Origin: Phoronis australis
Taxonomy: Eukaryota; Phoronida; Phoronidae
NCBI GenBank assembly: GCA_002633005.1
Contig: NMRA01000580.1
Location: 65,180 to 129,179, forward strand
Direction of reading: 5' to 3'
Length of the DNA stretch: 64,000 nucleotides
The position numbers were made by a program, and so were the translations under genes. Shown here one piece after another: positions 10,243 through 22,435 of the stretch (positions are counted from its first letter, which is position 1; every line of letters starts with the position of its first letter). The notes below the pieces were generated by a model. The model saw only the letters and a program-made list of their open reading frames with translations, was not told the origin of the DNA and searched no databases.

Positions 10243-12299
10243 GTGCGTACGTATACTATCAAGAGATGAAATTAATGATTTGTTGTTAAGAGCTATTCCA
10301 CGAGAAAATCAAAAGAAATCAAAAACCGCTCTAGATCGATCTTGAACTTTGCGAATGTGATCATGGGATGTCTCTGAAAAATCACCAAAATTGCTCTTAC
10401 TGGCCTCTTATTTTTACGTATAGGCCTTCAAAGGTTCACGAAGAAAATGACAAGTTTATATATACCGAAAACAGCAATTTTTTCAATATAAAAAGGTAGA
10501 TTACATGCAGTGAGAGAAAACATAGAATTGGATTAGGAAGTGGGACATAAGGACTATCAAACAAAATCGATACAAATAATTTCGCCGCATTCGTCACGTG
10601 ACAGGTGAGATAAGTCCTGAAGCACTTTTCGTAGTGTTGAAAGTGGGTGTTACTCAAGCGTTTCTGCAAGCCAGTTTGCGGACTGTGGACATTGACAGAT
10701 ACGATATTTTTGGATGTATGAACAAATTTAAGCAATATCTCGAATGAGCTTTTTCATTTTTTGGTCTAAAATGCCCCAATACTGCATATTCTACAATTTT
10801 TAAAGAAATGTTTTTTTTTAAATTCATTGAATTTAAAATGGTTTCACAAAGAAATAATTAATAAGAACAAAGTTAACATTTTAGAGACCATAATGCTGTC
10901 TGATATATCCATACACCATTTCCCCCACTGAGCGTCCATAACTAAATGTGGGTCAGAGGTTACGCAGGCGCAGGCGATAACATATTTACCCCGTGCCAAT
11001 ATCCCAAACGGTTGACGCCCTCACAGACAATGTTTAGGATGACATGAAAAATTCATGTAATTTTTAATGAAATATTCGGATTCGTGCATTATTTCAAGGC
11101 GACTTGACTTTTGTTTTATAAACAATTCCTTTGATTTAAGTGTTCGAGATCGTATGAAGCAGAAAAAAGGAAAATAATTGTGTTCACTTTGAAGACAAGA
11201 ACCTACATGAACATGACAGGAAAGGCATCGATGTCAAAATCGCATGGTGCGTTCAAAAGTTATCACTATTTATGTGTCAAGACTTGACTCATTTTTTGAT
11301 CGGGTCGCCCATCTGGGATGTCAGCGGCATAGGTTACGAGTTGAAAGGTGCATAAAATTATTCTCCAAATATTATGTAATGACACGTATCCTTACCTACT
11401 ATTCTGTACAATCCAAGAGTTTATACTAGAATTTAATCACGCAGATGTAACTTATTGAGTGGTTAACGTACTTACAATTCATGCTGGACAAATTGGCAAC
11501 TTTTGCTGAACTGAAAGGTATGTTACCGGCTACATTGTCATTGGTGAACATTTTTAAATAGTTAAAACTATAATACGTTTGTAGACACGCACCTATGAAA
11601 AGCAGTTTTGTACGATTTCCCGTTGTTTGTGCCATAATTATTTCAACGTGAAATGCCCATTCAATTGTCTCTGCTAAAATAGTTCTTTTGAAGTCGTTTT
11701 TAGTTCTTCAAGGTATGATTATGTGCCACAATGTGATACGTATTTTATTAATTTCATGCATAAATTGTGCTTTTGATTTTTGTTTTTAACTAGTTACTTT
11801 TTACCTCAGGATATATCAAAGGAACAAAATGTGTGTGGAAAATCTATTTACAGAAATAGGTTCGAACATTATTCGTATCCTTCAGCCTCATAGCATCGTA
11901 TTTTATTATCATGCTTGTCAAATTCTAGTTTAGTAGGAAAGCTTTTAAGGTTCTCAGTTGCCATGGTAACAATTATGCATGACCACTTTCATATCGTGAT
12001 TTTGGTTCAGCATGTGTTTCTGAAATTCTAAGTTACTTAATGTGGCAAAAGGTAGGATCATTTAAGTTTACATGTTAATCTGTACTGAGATCACTTTGAT
12101 AGATGTAAACCTTAGCTGCAATGACAGTTTGAAACCTGTGCGGCCAATATTTTTAGAGAAATCATTTTTATCTCTTATGCCAGTGTGACAACAAGTGACA
12201 AAATCAGTTTTGGATGGAATCGGTTAAACGGTTAGCATCTTGGAAAATTGACCAAACTCAGATTACCAAGGCACAGCATCAGAGGTAGCAGCTGACAGG

Positions 12300-12319
12300 T
12301 GGGGGGGGGGGGGNGGGGG
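12300..12319. repeat. Poly-G tract with an unresolved base
   Basis: A G homopolymer broken by one N; the length is likely unreliable. Confidence 0.8.
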
Positions 12320-13869
12320 CACATGATAAACATATAAACGACTTCCAATATGCTGGTTATGTTACTGGTGGGGCAGCAATGGTTAGCATTATTCGACACA
12401 TGCATGAAAATAATGTTAGTTTTTGGCGAAATTGGAAGTTTGAAGTGGAAAACAAGAACGACGCTAGAGTGTGCAGCAAGTATAGGATGATTTGATATTA
12501 ATCAAAAGTCATGCCTGTGCTATTGTTTCTTCGATGGAAACGCTTTGGCCAAGTTTAATGAAATTTCACCAAAGAAATCTGGTTACAGAATCTGCCACCA
12601 GGGGGCAAGCAGTAGTAAAAACATCTAAAAATTGATGTCGACTGATTTGATCACCATGGAAATATATTTGAAAAAATAATGAAGCACCTCTATGAGGTAT
12701 ACAAGATACAACTGCTTACTGCTCATAGTCAAACACTGTAAAATACGCAAGGGTGTACCTTTTCTATCGGTTGTTGCTTGAAAACAAATAAAAATCCCAG
12801 TTTTTATTTTTGTATTTTCTTACTCAAACAACAAACTAATGGAAATGTTATTGGAAATCAGCACCACCCCGCAAACTTCCACCCAGATCACACCAAAAAT
12901 GACTAAAAATCAAATACACAAAATTGGACAAAATTTGTCGGATTTTGAGAGTCCAGTGAAGCTTAATGGTAACTCCTTTAAAAATTCGAAAACTGTCTTC
13001 TGATAGGGCGGTTCAATGTCTACATAAAAATTTTTTCGTTCCGTTCTTCTAAGCCCTTTTAAAACATTTTCACAAACTGAACGTTTTTACCTTATCTGGG
13101 CTATTTTGGGCCAAAATATTCAGGATGCTCCAACTTAAAAAGTAATGGCCCAAAATTTTCAAAAAACATTTTGAACATAACTCTCCAGGATGTATGAACA
13201 CTCAATTTGTTTTTGAGATCCGAGTCGGTGACCCTAGAGTCGACCTTTTAGTATCCAAGCCACTAAGTCGGTGCCATGGAGGTTGGACTTGGGTGGTGCG
13301 CTCAATGGAATACATTTAGGAAACAGGGACGTTTTGAGTCCACCATTGTGCTATAAATGCTTCAATTTTGTATATTCTGTCGGAATAGGTCCTCGGGCTT
13401 AAAAGTGACTTAAAACCCCTTTATAAGCTCCGCCATGGTGGGTCTATGTATGTAAACATAGATGGACTCACCTCTATGTATGGAATCTAGAGGCGGGTAC
13501 ACCTATATAGGTATAGGTCTAACTGCCAAGATGGGGTTCTTCCTAATTCCTTTACATGTGCCCGCCGGCGTGGGTCCGTCTGTATTTACATAGTTGGATT
13601 CGTCCTGCCAGGGATGACCTTGATGTCATATTTTAGTGTAGTCACTCACAAACACAGTCTTGATTGATCGTCCTTTATTGTCACAGGTGTCCACTTATGA
13701 TCACATTTTATTGAGAAACTCATATACTTGCACGAGTTTTTGACCATGGAAAGCAAAAACTCAGTAGTCAATAGACTGGTATAGGTGTATGTAATGGGAG
13801 ATGTAGTGGTTTGCTCCAGGGTAGGAGACGAACGGTATAGAAGACGTGATACACTCACGTGTATTAAGA

Positions 13870-14330
13870 CATGACGCTAGGGTATCCTAGGGGAGGAGTC
13901 TCGAGGTGTCAGTTGTGGCATAGTCAGGTTTCTTGCGGCAAGAGTTATGCAGTGTTTGAGGAATGAGATGCAGGTACTTCTCTTGGGGTATGACTCTTGA
14001 GGCGCCTGTGGTATGAGAAATTCATGTTAACTAGGGCAGGATTCGTGCAATATATGAGGTAGGAGATACAGCCGGGTGTCAGTGCTAAGAGAAACATTCA
14101 TGGTTCCTTTAGTAGGAGTCATGCAGTGTCTGAGGTAGGAGATACAGCCACGTGTCTTAGGTTATGACTCTTGGGGTGTCTGTGCTAGGAGAAACAATCA
14201 TGTCTCATATACTAGGAGTCATGCAGTTTTTGAGCTAGGAGATACAGCTGCGTGTGCTGGGGATGTGACTCTTGGGGTGTCTGCGATAGGAAAACAGTTA
14301 TGTTTCCTGAGGCAGGAGTGATAAAGACTG
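13870..14330. repeat. Minisatellite, unit about 90-105 bp
   Basis: Units share GGTAGGAGATACAGCC, GACTCTTGGGGTGTCTG, GGAGAAACA and AGGAGTCATGCAGT. Four to five degenerate copies. Confidence 0.65.
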
Positions 14331-14568
14331 TCACTTGTCCTACACTAGTACACTGTGGTCACCAAGTTCGTTTACACTTGGCGCCCAACGTGCACGTTTA
14401 TTTCTATATTATGGAAACTACAAAAACGATAAATACAATATTGAAGTAGGGAAGGCACTGTGAAGGACAGTCATTTGTCTTAGGGTAGGGCGCGTACTTA
14501 GATGCCGCAATTAGTTGTCGTTAGCTTGAATGCAGTGCCCGTCCTTGTTCACGATTGCAACTTTTCAG

Positions 14569-14634
14569 GCGGACTCACCACTGAGGCTGGAGGCCTGAGA
14601 ACCAGTACCACATACGTGTCTTCAATGATTGAAG
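14569..14634 (+). CDS. Linker exon A: 22-codon Ser/Thr-rich repeat unit
   Basis: Exactly 66 nt between acceptor CAACTTTTCAG and donor GAAG|GTAATT, phase 1 at both ends. It encodes GLTTEAGGLRTSTTYVSSMIE. It is the same size and phase as exons at 15168 and 15794 and shares the G-[LVI]-T start and the V/M-SS near the end. It is most likely an O-glycosylated stalk between the thyroglobulin and chitin-binding-like domains. Without the two sister exons it would not be recognisable. Confidence 0.65.
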
Positions 14635-15167
14635 GTAATTTACAGCACAAGACATCCCCGTATATTGTAAACCCTGATGATTACGTTACTAGATTGTCGA
14701 CATTGTTAGGTACATGTAACTTATAGTGGAATCATCCTCGTCTCTGTCATAACTGAATAAAGGTAGGTAATAGCATTCTCATAAAACAAATACTTAAGGT
14801 CTTAAGGACATAATTAGGGGGTACCATGCTTTGGATGAGAATTTGAAAAAAGCAGCATTCAGTATCTGGTGAGCTCAAATAAGACTTTTTCAAACAGCGA
14901 AACCTCCCTAGTTCATACTTCGTAGAGTTACCGAATTATATTTGGATTCCGTTTAGCCGATAGGTTTCGGAATGTATCAAGTTACATGTATTCAAATAAT
15001 TTTCTCCATTTTAAGGGTCTAATAAAAGTGTGTCAACATTTTATCTCTAAAATGCGTTCTCGACATCGCTCAAAAAGTTGACTAAAAAGTAATCCTGGGC
15101 AAAACTGACTTTGTGCATTTTTGAAAAAACTTGTTGTCAGTTCGAATAAAGCATCATTTTTTTGCAG

Positions 15168-15233
15168 AAGGGGTGACGAGTCATTCTAAAGAGATCATAA
15201 CCTCTGCAATTTCCATGTCGTCTAGGAGCCAAG
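15168..15233 (+). CDS. Linker exon B: 22-codon Ser/Thr-rich repeat unit
   Basis: 66 nt, acceptor TTTTTTTGCAG and donor CAAG|GTAAAC, phase 1 at both ends. It encodes GVTSHSKEIITSAISMSSRSQ, closely similar to exon C (shared TSHS and MSS). A palindromic MITE begins only 8 nt after the exon end, directly behind the splice donor. Confidence 0.72.
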
Positions 15234-15240
15234 GTAAACC

Positions 15241-15385
15241 CATGGGCGGCACACTATAAGGAGCTGGGGGGGCTACATTGTATAGCCCCCAATTTTTCAG
15301 TGCTACGCCCCACATGGTCTATAGACGGTGCACCACGGGGGCTGAGGGCTTTAGCCCCCACTTTTTCAGTGCTGCGCCACATATG
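15241..15385. mobile_element. Two joined palindromic MITEs just behind exon B
   Basis: CATGGGCGGCACACTATAAG ... CAGTGCTACGCC, then a second unit GGTGCACCACGGGGGCT ... CAGTGCTGCGCCACATATG. It begins 8 nt after the end of the 15168 exon. Confidence 0.65.
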
Positions 15386-15793
15386 AAACGTCTGCTGCTC
15401 GCAATGTGTAGATGTTTGTTTTATAGTTAATTTGCTGTAAATACCCATTGCCGTTAACAAGTCTTTTCTCTGAATATATGTGTATTAAGTTTCAACACAC
15501 AAGAGCACACCCAGGCCAGTTCTACAGGCCTATACGCCCGTGTGTTGTATATACCGCTGATAAGGGTATAGGAGGGACGATGCACATCTCCAAAAATCCT
15601 TACTCTACGCCCGTGAAGTGTGTACAATCTGTAGGCTATATAAAGACGGTTGCTTTTAGCTTCGCAGTCCCACAAAGCTATCATTAGGTCAAGCCGTGTA
15701 ATTAAGAACGCCAACTAGCCGTAGAACAAAGCAAACAAGTGCATTTCTGATTGCTTTTGTCAGTTCAGGAAAAACATATTTATCTTCTTTCAG

Positions 15794-15859
15794 AAGGCAT
15801 CACGAGTCACTCCGGAGAAACTGTTAACACTGCAGTTTACATGTCTTCTAAGGAGCAAG
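15794..15859 (+). CDS. Linker exon C: 22-codon Ser/Thr-rich repeat unit
   Basis: 66 nt, acceptor TATCTTCTTTCAG and donor CAAG|GTAAAT, phase 1 at both ends. It encodes GITSHSGETVNTAVYMSSKEQ. With exon B it shares G-x-TSHS at the start and MSS-x-x-Q at the end, and also matching splice-site flanks, so B and C are a recent tandem duplication and A is an older copy. Confidence 0.74.
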
Positions 15860-16604
15860 GTAAATGCTGGCGTTAATTAGCACCCTAGTAGGCCTACTGT
15901 ATTAATTCATCCGTTCTAATGTTGAATTACACTAAGTGCTAACATTTGTTACCAAAAATTTTCTATTGAGGTATTACATGTACTTTTCAACACACGAAAT
16001 CACATATGCTTGGATTTCAAAATTGGCTTACGCACAGATGAACCTTACATTCCTCAAGTGTACCCCCGTGTATCGTACACACCCACTTGTCAAGCTGTCT
16101 GCGTCTACGCCTGTGTATTGCGTGCATCACTAATCGGGTTACATGGGCAGGGCCGTAGAAAGCAGGGAGAGGGTGCACATGTCCCGCAATAATGTGCCGG
16201 CCTCTGGATGATCTCCGGGTGGCAACTGGCATAGATGATTGTGGAAAACGAATAAGTTGTTAGGGTTTAGATTATTTTTAATACATGGGTGTGGTTAAAG
16301 TACGCAGATGTGGAATTCGTACCTCCGGTTTGGTGTTCGCTCCAGGACTTGCTGGTGTGGGGGATGTGCGTTCAATTTTGAATTAGTTTATTGAAAAATT
16401 AAGCTTAGAGACTTTGCAAGGATTTTTTAATCCGCGAAAATGGGTCAATCTAGCCCCAGTCTCGTCTAATATCGGGTCATCATTAAGCTTTAACTTTGAT
16501 CATAGCTGCAATTGTTTGATTTGTAAAACCTTTTCATTTAATTCATTGAGGCACAACTCTGACAACACCACAAGAAAGAATTCCCGGAATAATTGACTTT
16601 AGAG

Positions 16605-16625
16605 GAATTACTTCTGCAAAGACAG
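16605..16625 (+). CDS. Candidate 21-nt microexon (linker)
   Basis: Between TTGACTTTAGAG and ACAG|GTACTG lie 21 nt, phase 1 at both ends, encoding ITSAKT after a split Gly/Glu codon. It resembles the start of linker exons A-C. The acceptor is weak because a second AG lies two bases upstream. Listed because size, phase, position and sequence all fit the array. Confidence 0.4.
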
Positions 16626-16776
16626 GTACTGTATTTTACGTGTCTTAAATTAAAATCAAGTTTAAGTGATTCAACAAGTCACTGTATCCAAGGACGAATC
16701 CATGGTTCAAGGAGTGAGCGGTGATTATTCAATAGGCCGAGAAGCATATGTTACAAAGCGACTAACACTGTGATAG

Positions 16777-17036
16777 ATGTTCCAAGTATCCTGCCGAACA
16801 CCAACCTCATAACTGAAGGGATATTTTTCGATACTTGCGAAAAAAAATTGACCATTGAAGGCAAATCCACCAATTGTATTTCTCGGCTGGTAGAAAAGAG
16901 GCAATGGTGTATATATATTGACGTGTTTTTAAAATCCCATTTCACCTCACTAAAATATGCCATCAAATGGTATCGTGTTTGGGCACGCTTAACAGAAAAG
17001 TCACCTTTTCATGGAATTTCCGTGGTTCCTTACTAA
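16777..17036 (+). CDS. Possible unassigned exon with in-frame stop
   Basis: After an AG at 16775-16776 a phase-1 frame stays open for about 86 codons to a TAA at 17034. It contains four Cys and beta-like strands (GIFFDTC, KKLTIEG, WCIYIDVFLKS, YAIKWYRVWARL). No convincing donor in phase 1 was seen, so if real it would be an alternative terminal exon giving a truncated, secreted form. The residue pattern looks protein-like but matches no family I can name, and in AT-rich intron an open frame of this size can occur by chance. Confidence 0.22.
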
Positions 17037-18620
17037 CCATGAATCAGTCAGCATGACAAAACTGCACATGAGTCATTGACTGTTTGGTTTTACTCATCAA
17101 TGCTAATGCGATATTGCTTTACTCAAGTCTCAAAACAACACACCTGCAGTTGCTGTATGTTTTAATATTTAATTGGATTACCCGCATGTCTGCGAATCAA
17201 CATTATATTAGACAACTTCATCTTTTTACACACACCTCTGCTGTATCCTTGATAACGGCCAGATTATACACGTTGAATACAATTAGTTGGGTGGTAGCAA
17301 TTTTACATAAAAGCTGCCAAAAAGAACTGACTGTTCATCGCTGCGCTTTAACTTTTGACCATTTCTTTTTGTTTGTTACAGTTGGTTGTACTTTAGAATA
17401 GGTGTTTTTTCGTTAGCAGTGTGAACAGTCAACACTTTTTCGGGGTTCTTTCCCTTATTTTTGGTTTGACGCATAAAATTCAATAGACCCGTCCCGTCCA
17501 CTCTCATTCTAAGGTATTTACCAACAATTCAACACATGTGTATAGTATCGCTCAAGTGTATTCACATGCAAATGTACTAGTCACTGTATCACATCCTAAT
17601 CATGACGCAATTCGTCACTACAGCAATGCAGACAAACTTGTATCATTGCAATGCTGAAACAATTAATAGATGAAAACGTAGATACCAGTGCTAGCTAAGG
17701 AGTACCTGACATTTTGAGATGCAGATCAGTCATGCAATGCACTTTTCTACCTCAAAAACACGTGTGTAAATAATTCAACTGAGAACGGGCATAATTTTTG
17801 AAGTCATCTCGATGTAGCACCCTAGACTCTCTCGTACTGACAGTCAGTTTCTTCAAAACATGCGTGGGCTCTCAATTCGTGATCTTCATGTACTATTTGT
17901 AGCACATGTCCTTTTTGGTCTCCATATTTGAACTGTTCAAACGTCTACGCGTACATCGAACGAGCACCAAAAAGGCGTACACACAGACATTCAGTCAAAT
18001 TTCTCCTCACTTAGTCCATAAATATGTTTTACAATGCATCAATTTGCGTTTTTGTCATGTTTTACAACTCTGTTGTTACAAATAATCACAAACTCGGCGT
18101 TTATGAGAAATTCGCAACCCGAGACAGTTGAAACGTGGTGCAGAATGAAGGAGTTGACGTAGTAGTGGTAACACAACTCATTGTTCTTCACAAGTCTTTG
18201 GAGACTTTTAGGCGAAACCAAAAATGGTGGGGAGTTGCAAGATTACTTAGAAGAATGTGTTAATGACTTGGAAAGATATAGTTCGCGAGAAAACAAGTGA
18301 AAATATTTGTGGTGTATCGTTTATTTCATATCTTTTCTAACTTTCACGAACTAGCTAGACGCGAATAGACAGCTATTAACGTTGATTAGAAGTTTCCGTA
18401 AATTCTGTAGTCGGCACAACTTTTCCTTTCATGACATACGGTTGAGCCCGTCATAGTGTGACTGTAGGGACACGTACGACATACATGTATGGTTATGTTC
18501 TACTTCTGGTGTTTCTGTACACATGTAGGTCACAATTGACGTTGAGGATTCTTCTAGAATACATGGTTATGTTTTCTGATATAACGAAATGTTCTCTCTA
18601 AACAGTCACATTTGTTACAG

Positions 18621-18665
18621 AGCAACCAAAAGTTTCTAAACCTCTGACTGGCAACAATGTTTATG
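18621..18665 (+). CDS. Linker exon: 45 nt
   Basis: 45 nt between acceptor TTTGTTACAG and donor TATG|GTAAGA, phase 1 at both ends, encoding QPKVSKPLTGNNVY. The donor is strong. There is no cysteine or domain, so it is an unstructured linker between the 22-codon exons and the chitin-binding-like exon. Confidence 0.6.
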
Positions 18666-18929
18666 GTAAGACAACTACTGTGGTGGATGTACTTGCGATT
18701 ACTTCTTTGTTCAATACCTGTCCAGGTTAATTCCGATATACTTTGAATTTTTCTTCAAGAATAATTAATGACTCGATGTTGCAATATAATATAGTTTTGC
18801 TAATGGTATCCGATGAGCAACATATATTATTGTTTAAAGGTGATACAAAATTAGGATGAGTATGGACAGTTGAAATTCAACGGCGGCCATTGTTTGTCAC
18901 CTATTTCTCCTGTCGACTCTCTCCATGGG

Positions 18930-19720
18930 AGCCATCCATGCCTCCCTACCTGCCATCACCCTCGGATACACCTAATACTGTACCTCCCTCATTACTTCAC
19001 ACACCACTGTGACCATCTAATATTCCCCTCCTGACGTCACTCTACCCGAAGACCATTTAATTTTCCCTCTTCACATCAATCTCTCCGGTTACTATGTAAT
19101 TTTCCCCTCCTATCGTCAATCTCTTCACGGACTATCTAAGATTCCCTGACGCCTCTCCGTTGACCATCTGATTTTGCCTCCTGACGTTACTCTCTTCGGT
19201 GACTGTCCCCTTCTGACGTCAGTCTTCTCGAGGACTATCTAATCTTTCCTCTTGCCGCCACTCTCCATAAGGAAATCTAATCTTCTCCCCCTGACGTCAC
19301 TATCTTCGCAGTCCATCTAATTTAACGCTTCCTGACGTCACTCTAACCGAAGACCATCTAATCCTCCACTCTCCCCATGACTATCTAATTTATCCCTTCT
19401 GACGTCACTCTCCTCGAATTTCATCCAAGTTCCCCCTCTTGATGTCATTCTCTCCGGTTTTCCCATACCGACGCTACTGTGCCCGATGACTTCCTGATGT
19501 CATTTTTTCCGAATACCATCTAATTGTCCCTTCATTGCGTCACACTCCGAGAAGACCATCTAATTTCCCTTCTCACGAAACTCTCCCAGAAGACCAGCTA
19601 ACTTCCCCCCCTGACATCACTCTCCCCGAGGTCAATGTTACTTTCTCTTCCTGACGCCACTCTCCCTGGTGACTATCTAATTTTCCCTACCCTCTATCCT
19701 CTAATTTCCACCTCCTTTTG
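18930..19720. repeat. Minisatellite, unit about 35-40 bp
   Basis: Repeats of GACCATCTAAT, TTTCCC, TCCTGACGTCACTCT and CCCGA. About 20 degenerate copies just before the chitin-binding-like exon. Confidence 0.7.
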
Positions 19721-19855
19721 TTACTCTGTCCACGTGTTCGCCATACTGCCACTAACAGTTGACCTTTAATTGACGCCAAATTTGGCAACAGTTGGAACAT
19801 AATGTAAGGGTGACATTTGGCAGATACCATCAGTCTCAACAATGTTTACTTGTAG

Positions 19856-20032
19856 ACTGCATAGATGGAGAAGGTACGATGTATAAGTCAGTCCCTTCAA
19901 ACTGTAGGCTCTACATAGTCACGACGTCTTCAGGAATAGCTAAGATTGAAGCTTGTCAGGACCCAGATCCATATTTTAATCCTAGAGCGTGTGCCTGTCA
20001 GCTGTTCGTTGGGGAACGTAACTGTACAAAGG
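19856..20032 (+). CDS. Exon: chitin-binding type-2 (peritrophin-A/CBM14)-like domain
   Basis: The exon is taken from acceptor TTTACTTGTAG to donor AAGG|GTGAGT, 59 codons, phase 1 at both ends. The acceptor at 19791 gives a longer exon but in phase 0, so it was not chosen. The protein starts CIDGEG, continues SNCRLYIVTTSSG, then IEACQDPDPYFNPRACACQ, and ends in GERNC. This is the order C - D/N-C-x-x-Y - G - C-x-x-G/D-x-x-FNP - C - C of the CBM14 family. The third family Cys, usually five residues after the second, is replaced, and there is an additional Cys in ACAC. Such domains bind chitin or serve as secreted structural modules. In amphioxus, VCBPs combine Ig V domains with a chitin-binding domain, which makes this pairing notable. 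Confidence 0.72.
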
Positions 20033-20317
20033 GTGAGTTATTTCGGTATATCATTTTTCTTAAACTATTGCGCTGTGTTCTGATCTCTTTTAGAATACAT
20101 CTAGGTACTCTAATATGCAGCTGACCTACACCTTCACAAAGGTTTCATGTACACTGTAACATAATATCTACTATACTGGACATACCGCCCACAGCATTGA
20201 ACACAAATGCACGAGGTACTAGCATCTGACCACAAGAGCATCTGCAGGGCAACCCAGGATACATAGATTTCAGTCTGTCTAGTAGGTGTGTGGCCTTTGA
20301 CGCAGGGCAGTCTTAAA

Positions 20318-20560
20318 GGGGAAGGTAACCTGTTTTCATGTCATTTTTAGCAAAACTATGGTTCATTGATTATCCCAGTCATATTTTTTACTTAATTATA
20401 GCTTTTGGAAATTTAATTAATAATTCGTCCTCTACTCCGGAAAAGACGTTTTGGAAGGCAAGAATTTCGCGCAACTCTTAGAGCTGTCGAGTCAGTCATT
20501 GTTCTACCTCGGTTGTGATAAGTTCGGTCGTCGTTTGCTTTTGTTTACGAGTCAGTCAAC
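20318..20560. mobile_element. Solo end of the TTAAAGG TIR element
   Basis: TTAAAGGGGAAGGTAACC ... CATGTCATTTT ... CTTAATTATAGCTTTTGG ... ACTCCGGAAAAGACGTTTTG is collinear with the left TIR at 23984. Confidence 0.65.
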
Positions 20561-20915
20561 AGGCCACACTGTTGCTGTGTACTAATTATCGCCCATAGCC
20601 TGTAAGCAGCCCTGCTGTGGTGTTGAGTAGTGGGAGTGAATACAGGCCCAGTTAGACACCGATTGTCGTCCAATGCACAGATCGGTGAACCAAACATAGA
20701 TAAGTTTATTGTGGACTTGTATAAAGTATTGGAACTGTTCAGAAGGTACCAGGTGTGTGGCGAGGGTGTCACACGGCGGAATGTAAGCAGTTTGTGTGCT
20801 CAGGTAGCCATCCAGTGGGAGTGTGTAGCGGGACACTCGGGCAAGTGGGACAGTTGTTCCTCTGTCCGTGAGATGATAATGAGTACATCCCGGCACGCAA
20901 CAACAGTGTGGCCAT

Positions 20916-21256
20916 CAACTACTACTACCACCACCACCACCACCACCAACTACTACTACTACTGCTAAAACCACCTCCACCACCAACAACAACTACCCCT
21001 ACTACTATTACCACCACCACCACCACCACCAACTACTACTATTACCACCAGCTACTACTACTACTACCACCACCGCCACCAACTACTACTGCCACTACCA
21101 CCACCACCATCACCACCAGCTACTACTACTTCCACCACCACCACCACCAGCTACTGCTACCACCACCACCAACAACAACTACTATTACTACTACCACCAC
21201 CACCAACTACTACTACCACCACCAACACCACCACCACCACCAACACCACCACCACT
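20916..21256. repeat. ACY trinucleotide microsatellite
   Basis: About 340 bp of ACC/ACT/AAC triplets. Open frames through it are products of the repeat, not genes. Confidence 0.9.
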
Positions 21257-21782
21257 AAGCTATTAACACCGATCGGTGACTACCTGCACCTACCCATCCA
21301 CGGGGTAAACCGTGGGAGTGTTTTGTTAACTGCTGCTACTCTTTCTTGAACATATCCCAATTCAGCACCCATTTGTCGACTGCACCACAAACTATACACA
21401 CATTTAAACTTCCTCCACCGGCCATGTCGGTGTTTTTACGTATAAACGTTTTCCTTCAAACAATTCGACCAGCCAATCAGAAACGCTGGTGTAAACATTT
21501 TTCCCCGAGGAAAATTAAATGAAACCTTCGTGGCCCCTTCCACTAAGTGGGCACAAAAGGAACCAGTGAGCAACTAATGTTGATTGGCTTTAGAATTGCA
21601 CTCGTGCACTTCTGTGTTCGTGAGTCCGTCTTGGTGCCCGTGAGACTCTGGGAAAGTGTCGGATCCTCTCAGTACCCATGTATTTGTGAAGATCAAACAA
21701 TCACTATATACTTCGTAAGCTGCACGATCATCCGTCATGACCGTTAACAATGAATGAAATTAATAAAGTTTTGTCATTCCAG

Positions 21783-21800
21783 CGACAGGTCTCACTAACG
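21783..21800 (+). CDS. Microexon: 18 nt
   Basis: Eighteen nucleotides lie between a strong acceptor (TTTGTCATTCCAG) and a perfect donor (AACG|GTAAGT), phase 1 at both ends, encoding TGLTN after a split Ala codon. The GLT core recalls the start of linker exon A. Both splice sites are near-consensus, which is why so small an exon is credible. Confidence 0.58.
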
Positions 21801-22039
21801 GTAAGTTTTGTACATGTATACCTGAATGACATACCCCGCCCTCCGTTGTATGTCTGGGGGACATTACTTTGTTAGAGGGTTAGCCCCGTTAAGTCTATGT
21901 CGTGCATAGCTTTTTACGCAATTCGAGCAAGTTAAAAACAAAAAAAGCGATTGACTTTAAAATTTTAAATATCTTTGTCATTTTGAAATACTGAACAACT
22001 TATTTTCAGTCGCGCGTTGATCTTCTGAATAATTCTGCG

Positions 22040-22435
22040 TGCCTAGGATTCAGAATGCTGTTCAGTCTTTGAAATCTGTGTGGACTAAAAGTCTTGGCTA
22101 GTCTGTTAATACTGTGTGAACTAAGGGTATTGTCCAGTCTGTGGACTACAAATGCTGTTCAGTTTGTCAATATTATGTGGACTAAGAATGCTGTTTAGAC
22201 TCTCAGTACTATGTGGCCCAAGAATAGTGTTCAGTCTGTCAATACTGTTTCGACTAAGAATACAGTTCATTCTGTAAGTATCGTGAAGACTATAAAATGA
22301 TATTCACTCTGTCAATACTGTGGGGAAAAAGAATGGTTTTCACTTTGTCAATACTTTGTGGACTACGAATTCTGTTCAGTCTGTCAATACTGTATGGACT
22401 AAGGACATTACTCAGATTGTCAATACTCTTTAGAA
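22040..22435. repeat. Minisatellite, unit about 38-40 bp
   Basis: Words TCTGTCAATACTGTGTGGAC, TAAGAATGCTGTTCAG recur about ten times. Confidence 0.75.

Larger units (their letters stand above)
10243..14568. other. Intron, mostly unremarkable
   Basis: Contains a poly-G run with an N (12300-12319) and the minisatellite at 13870-14330. No coding domain recognised. Confidence 0.5.

Noticed and set aside
19792-20032. Longer version of the chitin-binding-like exon from the 19791 acceptor
   Set aside because: Would enter in phase 0, unlike every other border. The 19856 acceptor restores phase 1.
20630-20915. Plus-strand frame with several Cys, upstream of the microsatellite
   Set aside because: Lies behind a solo TIR fragment and may be transposon-derived, but no motif could be named.
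20908-21258. Open frame rich in Tyr/His/Thr
   Set aside because: Entirely produced by an ACY trinucleotide microsatellite.
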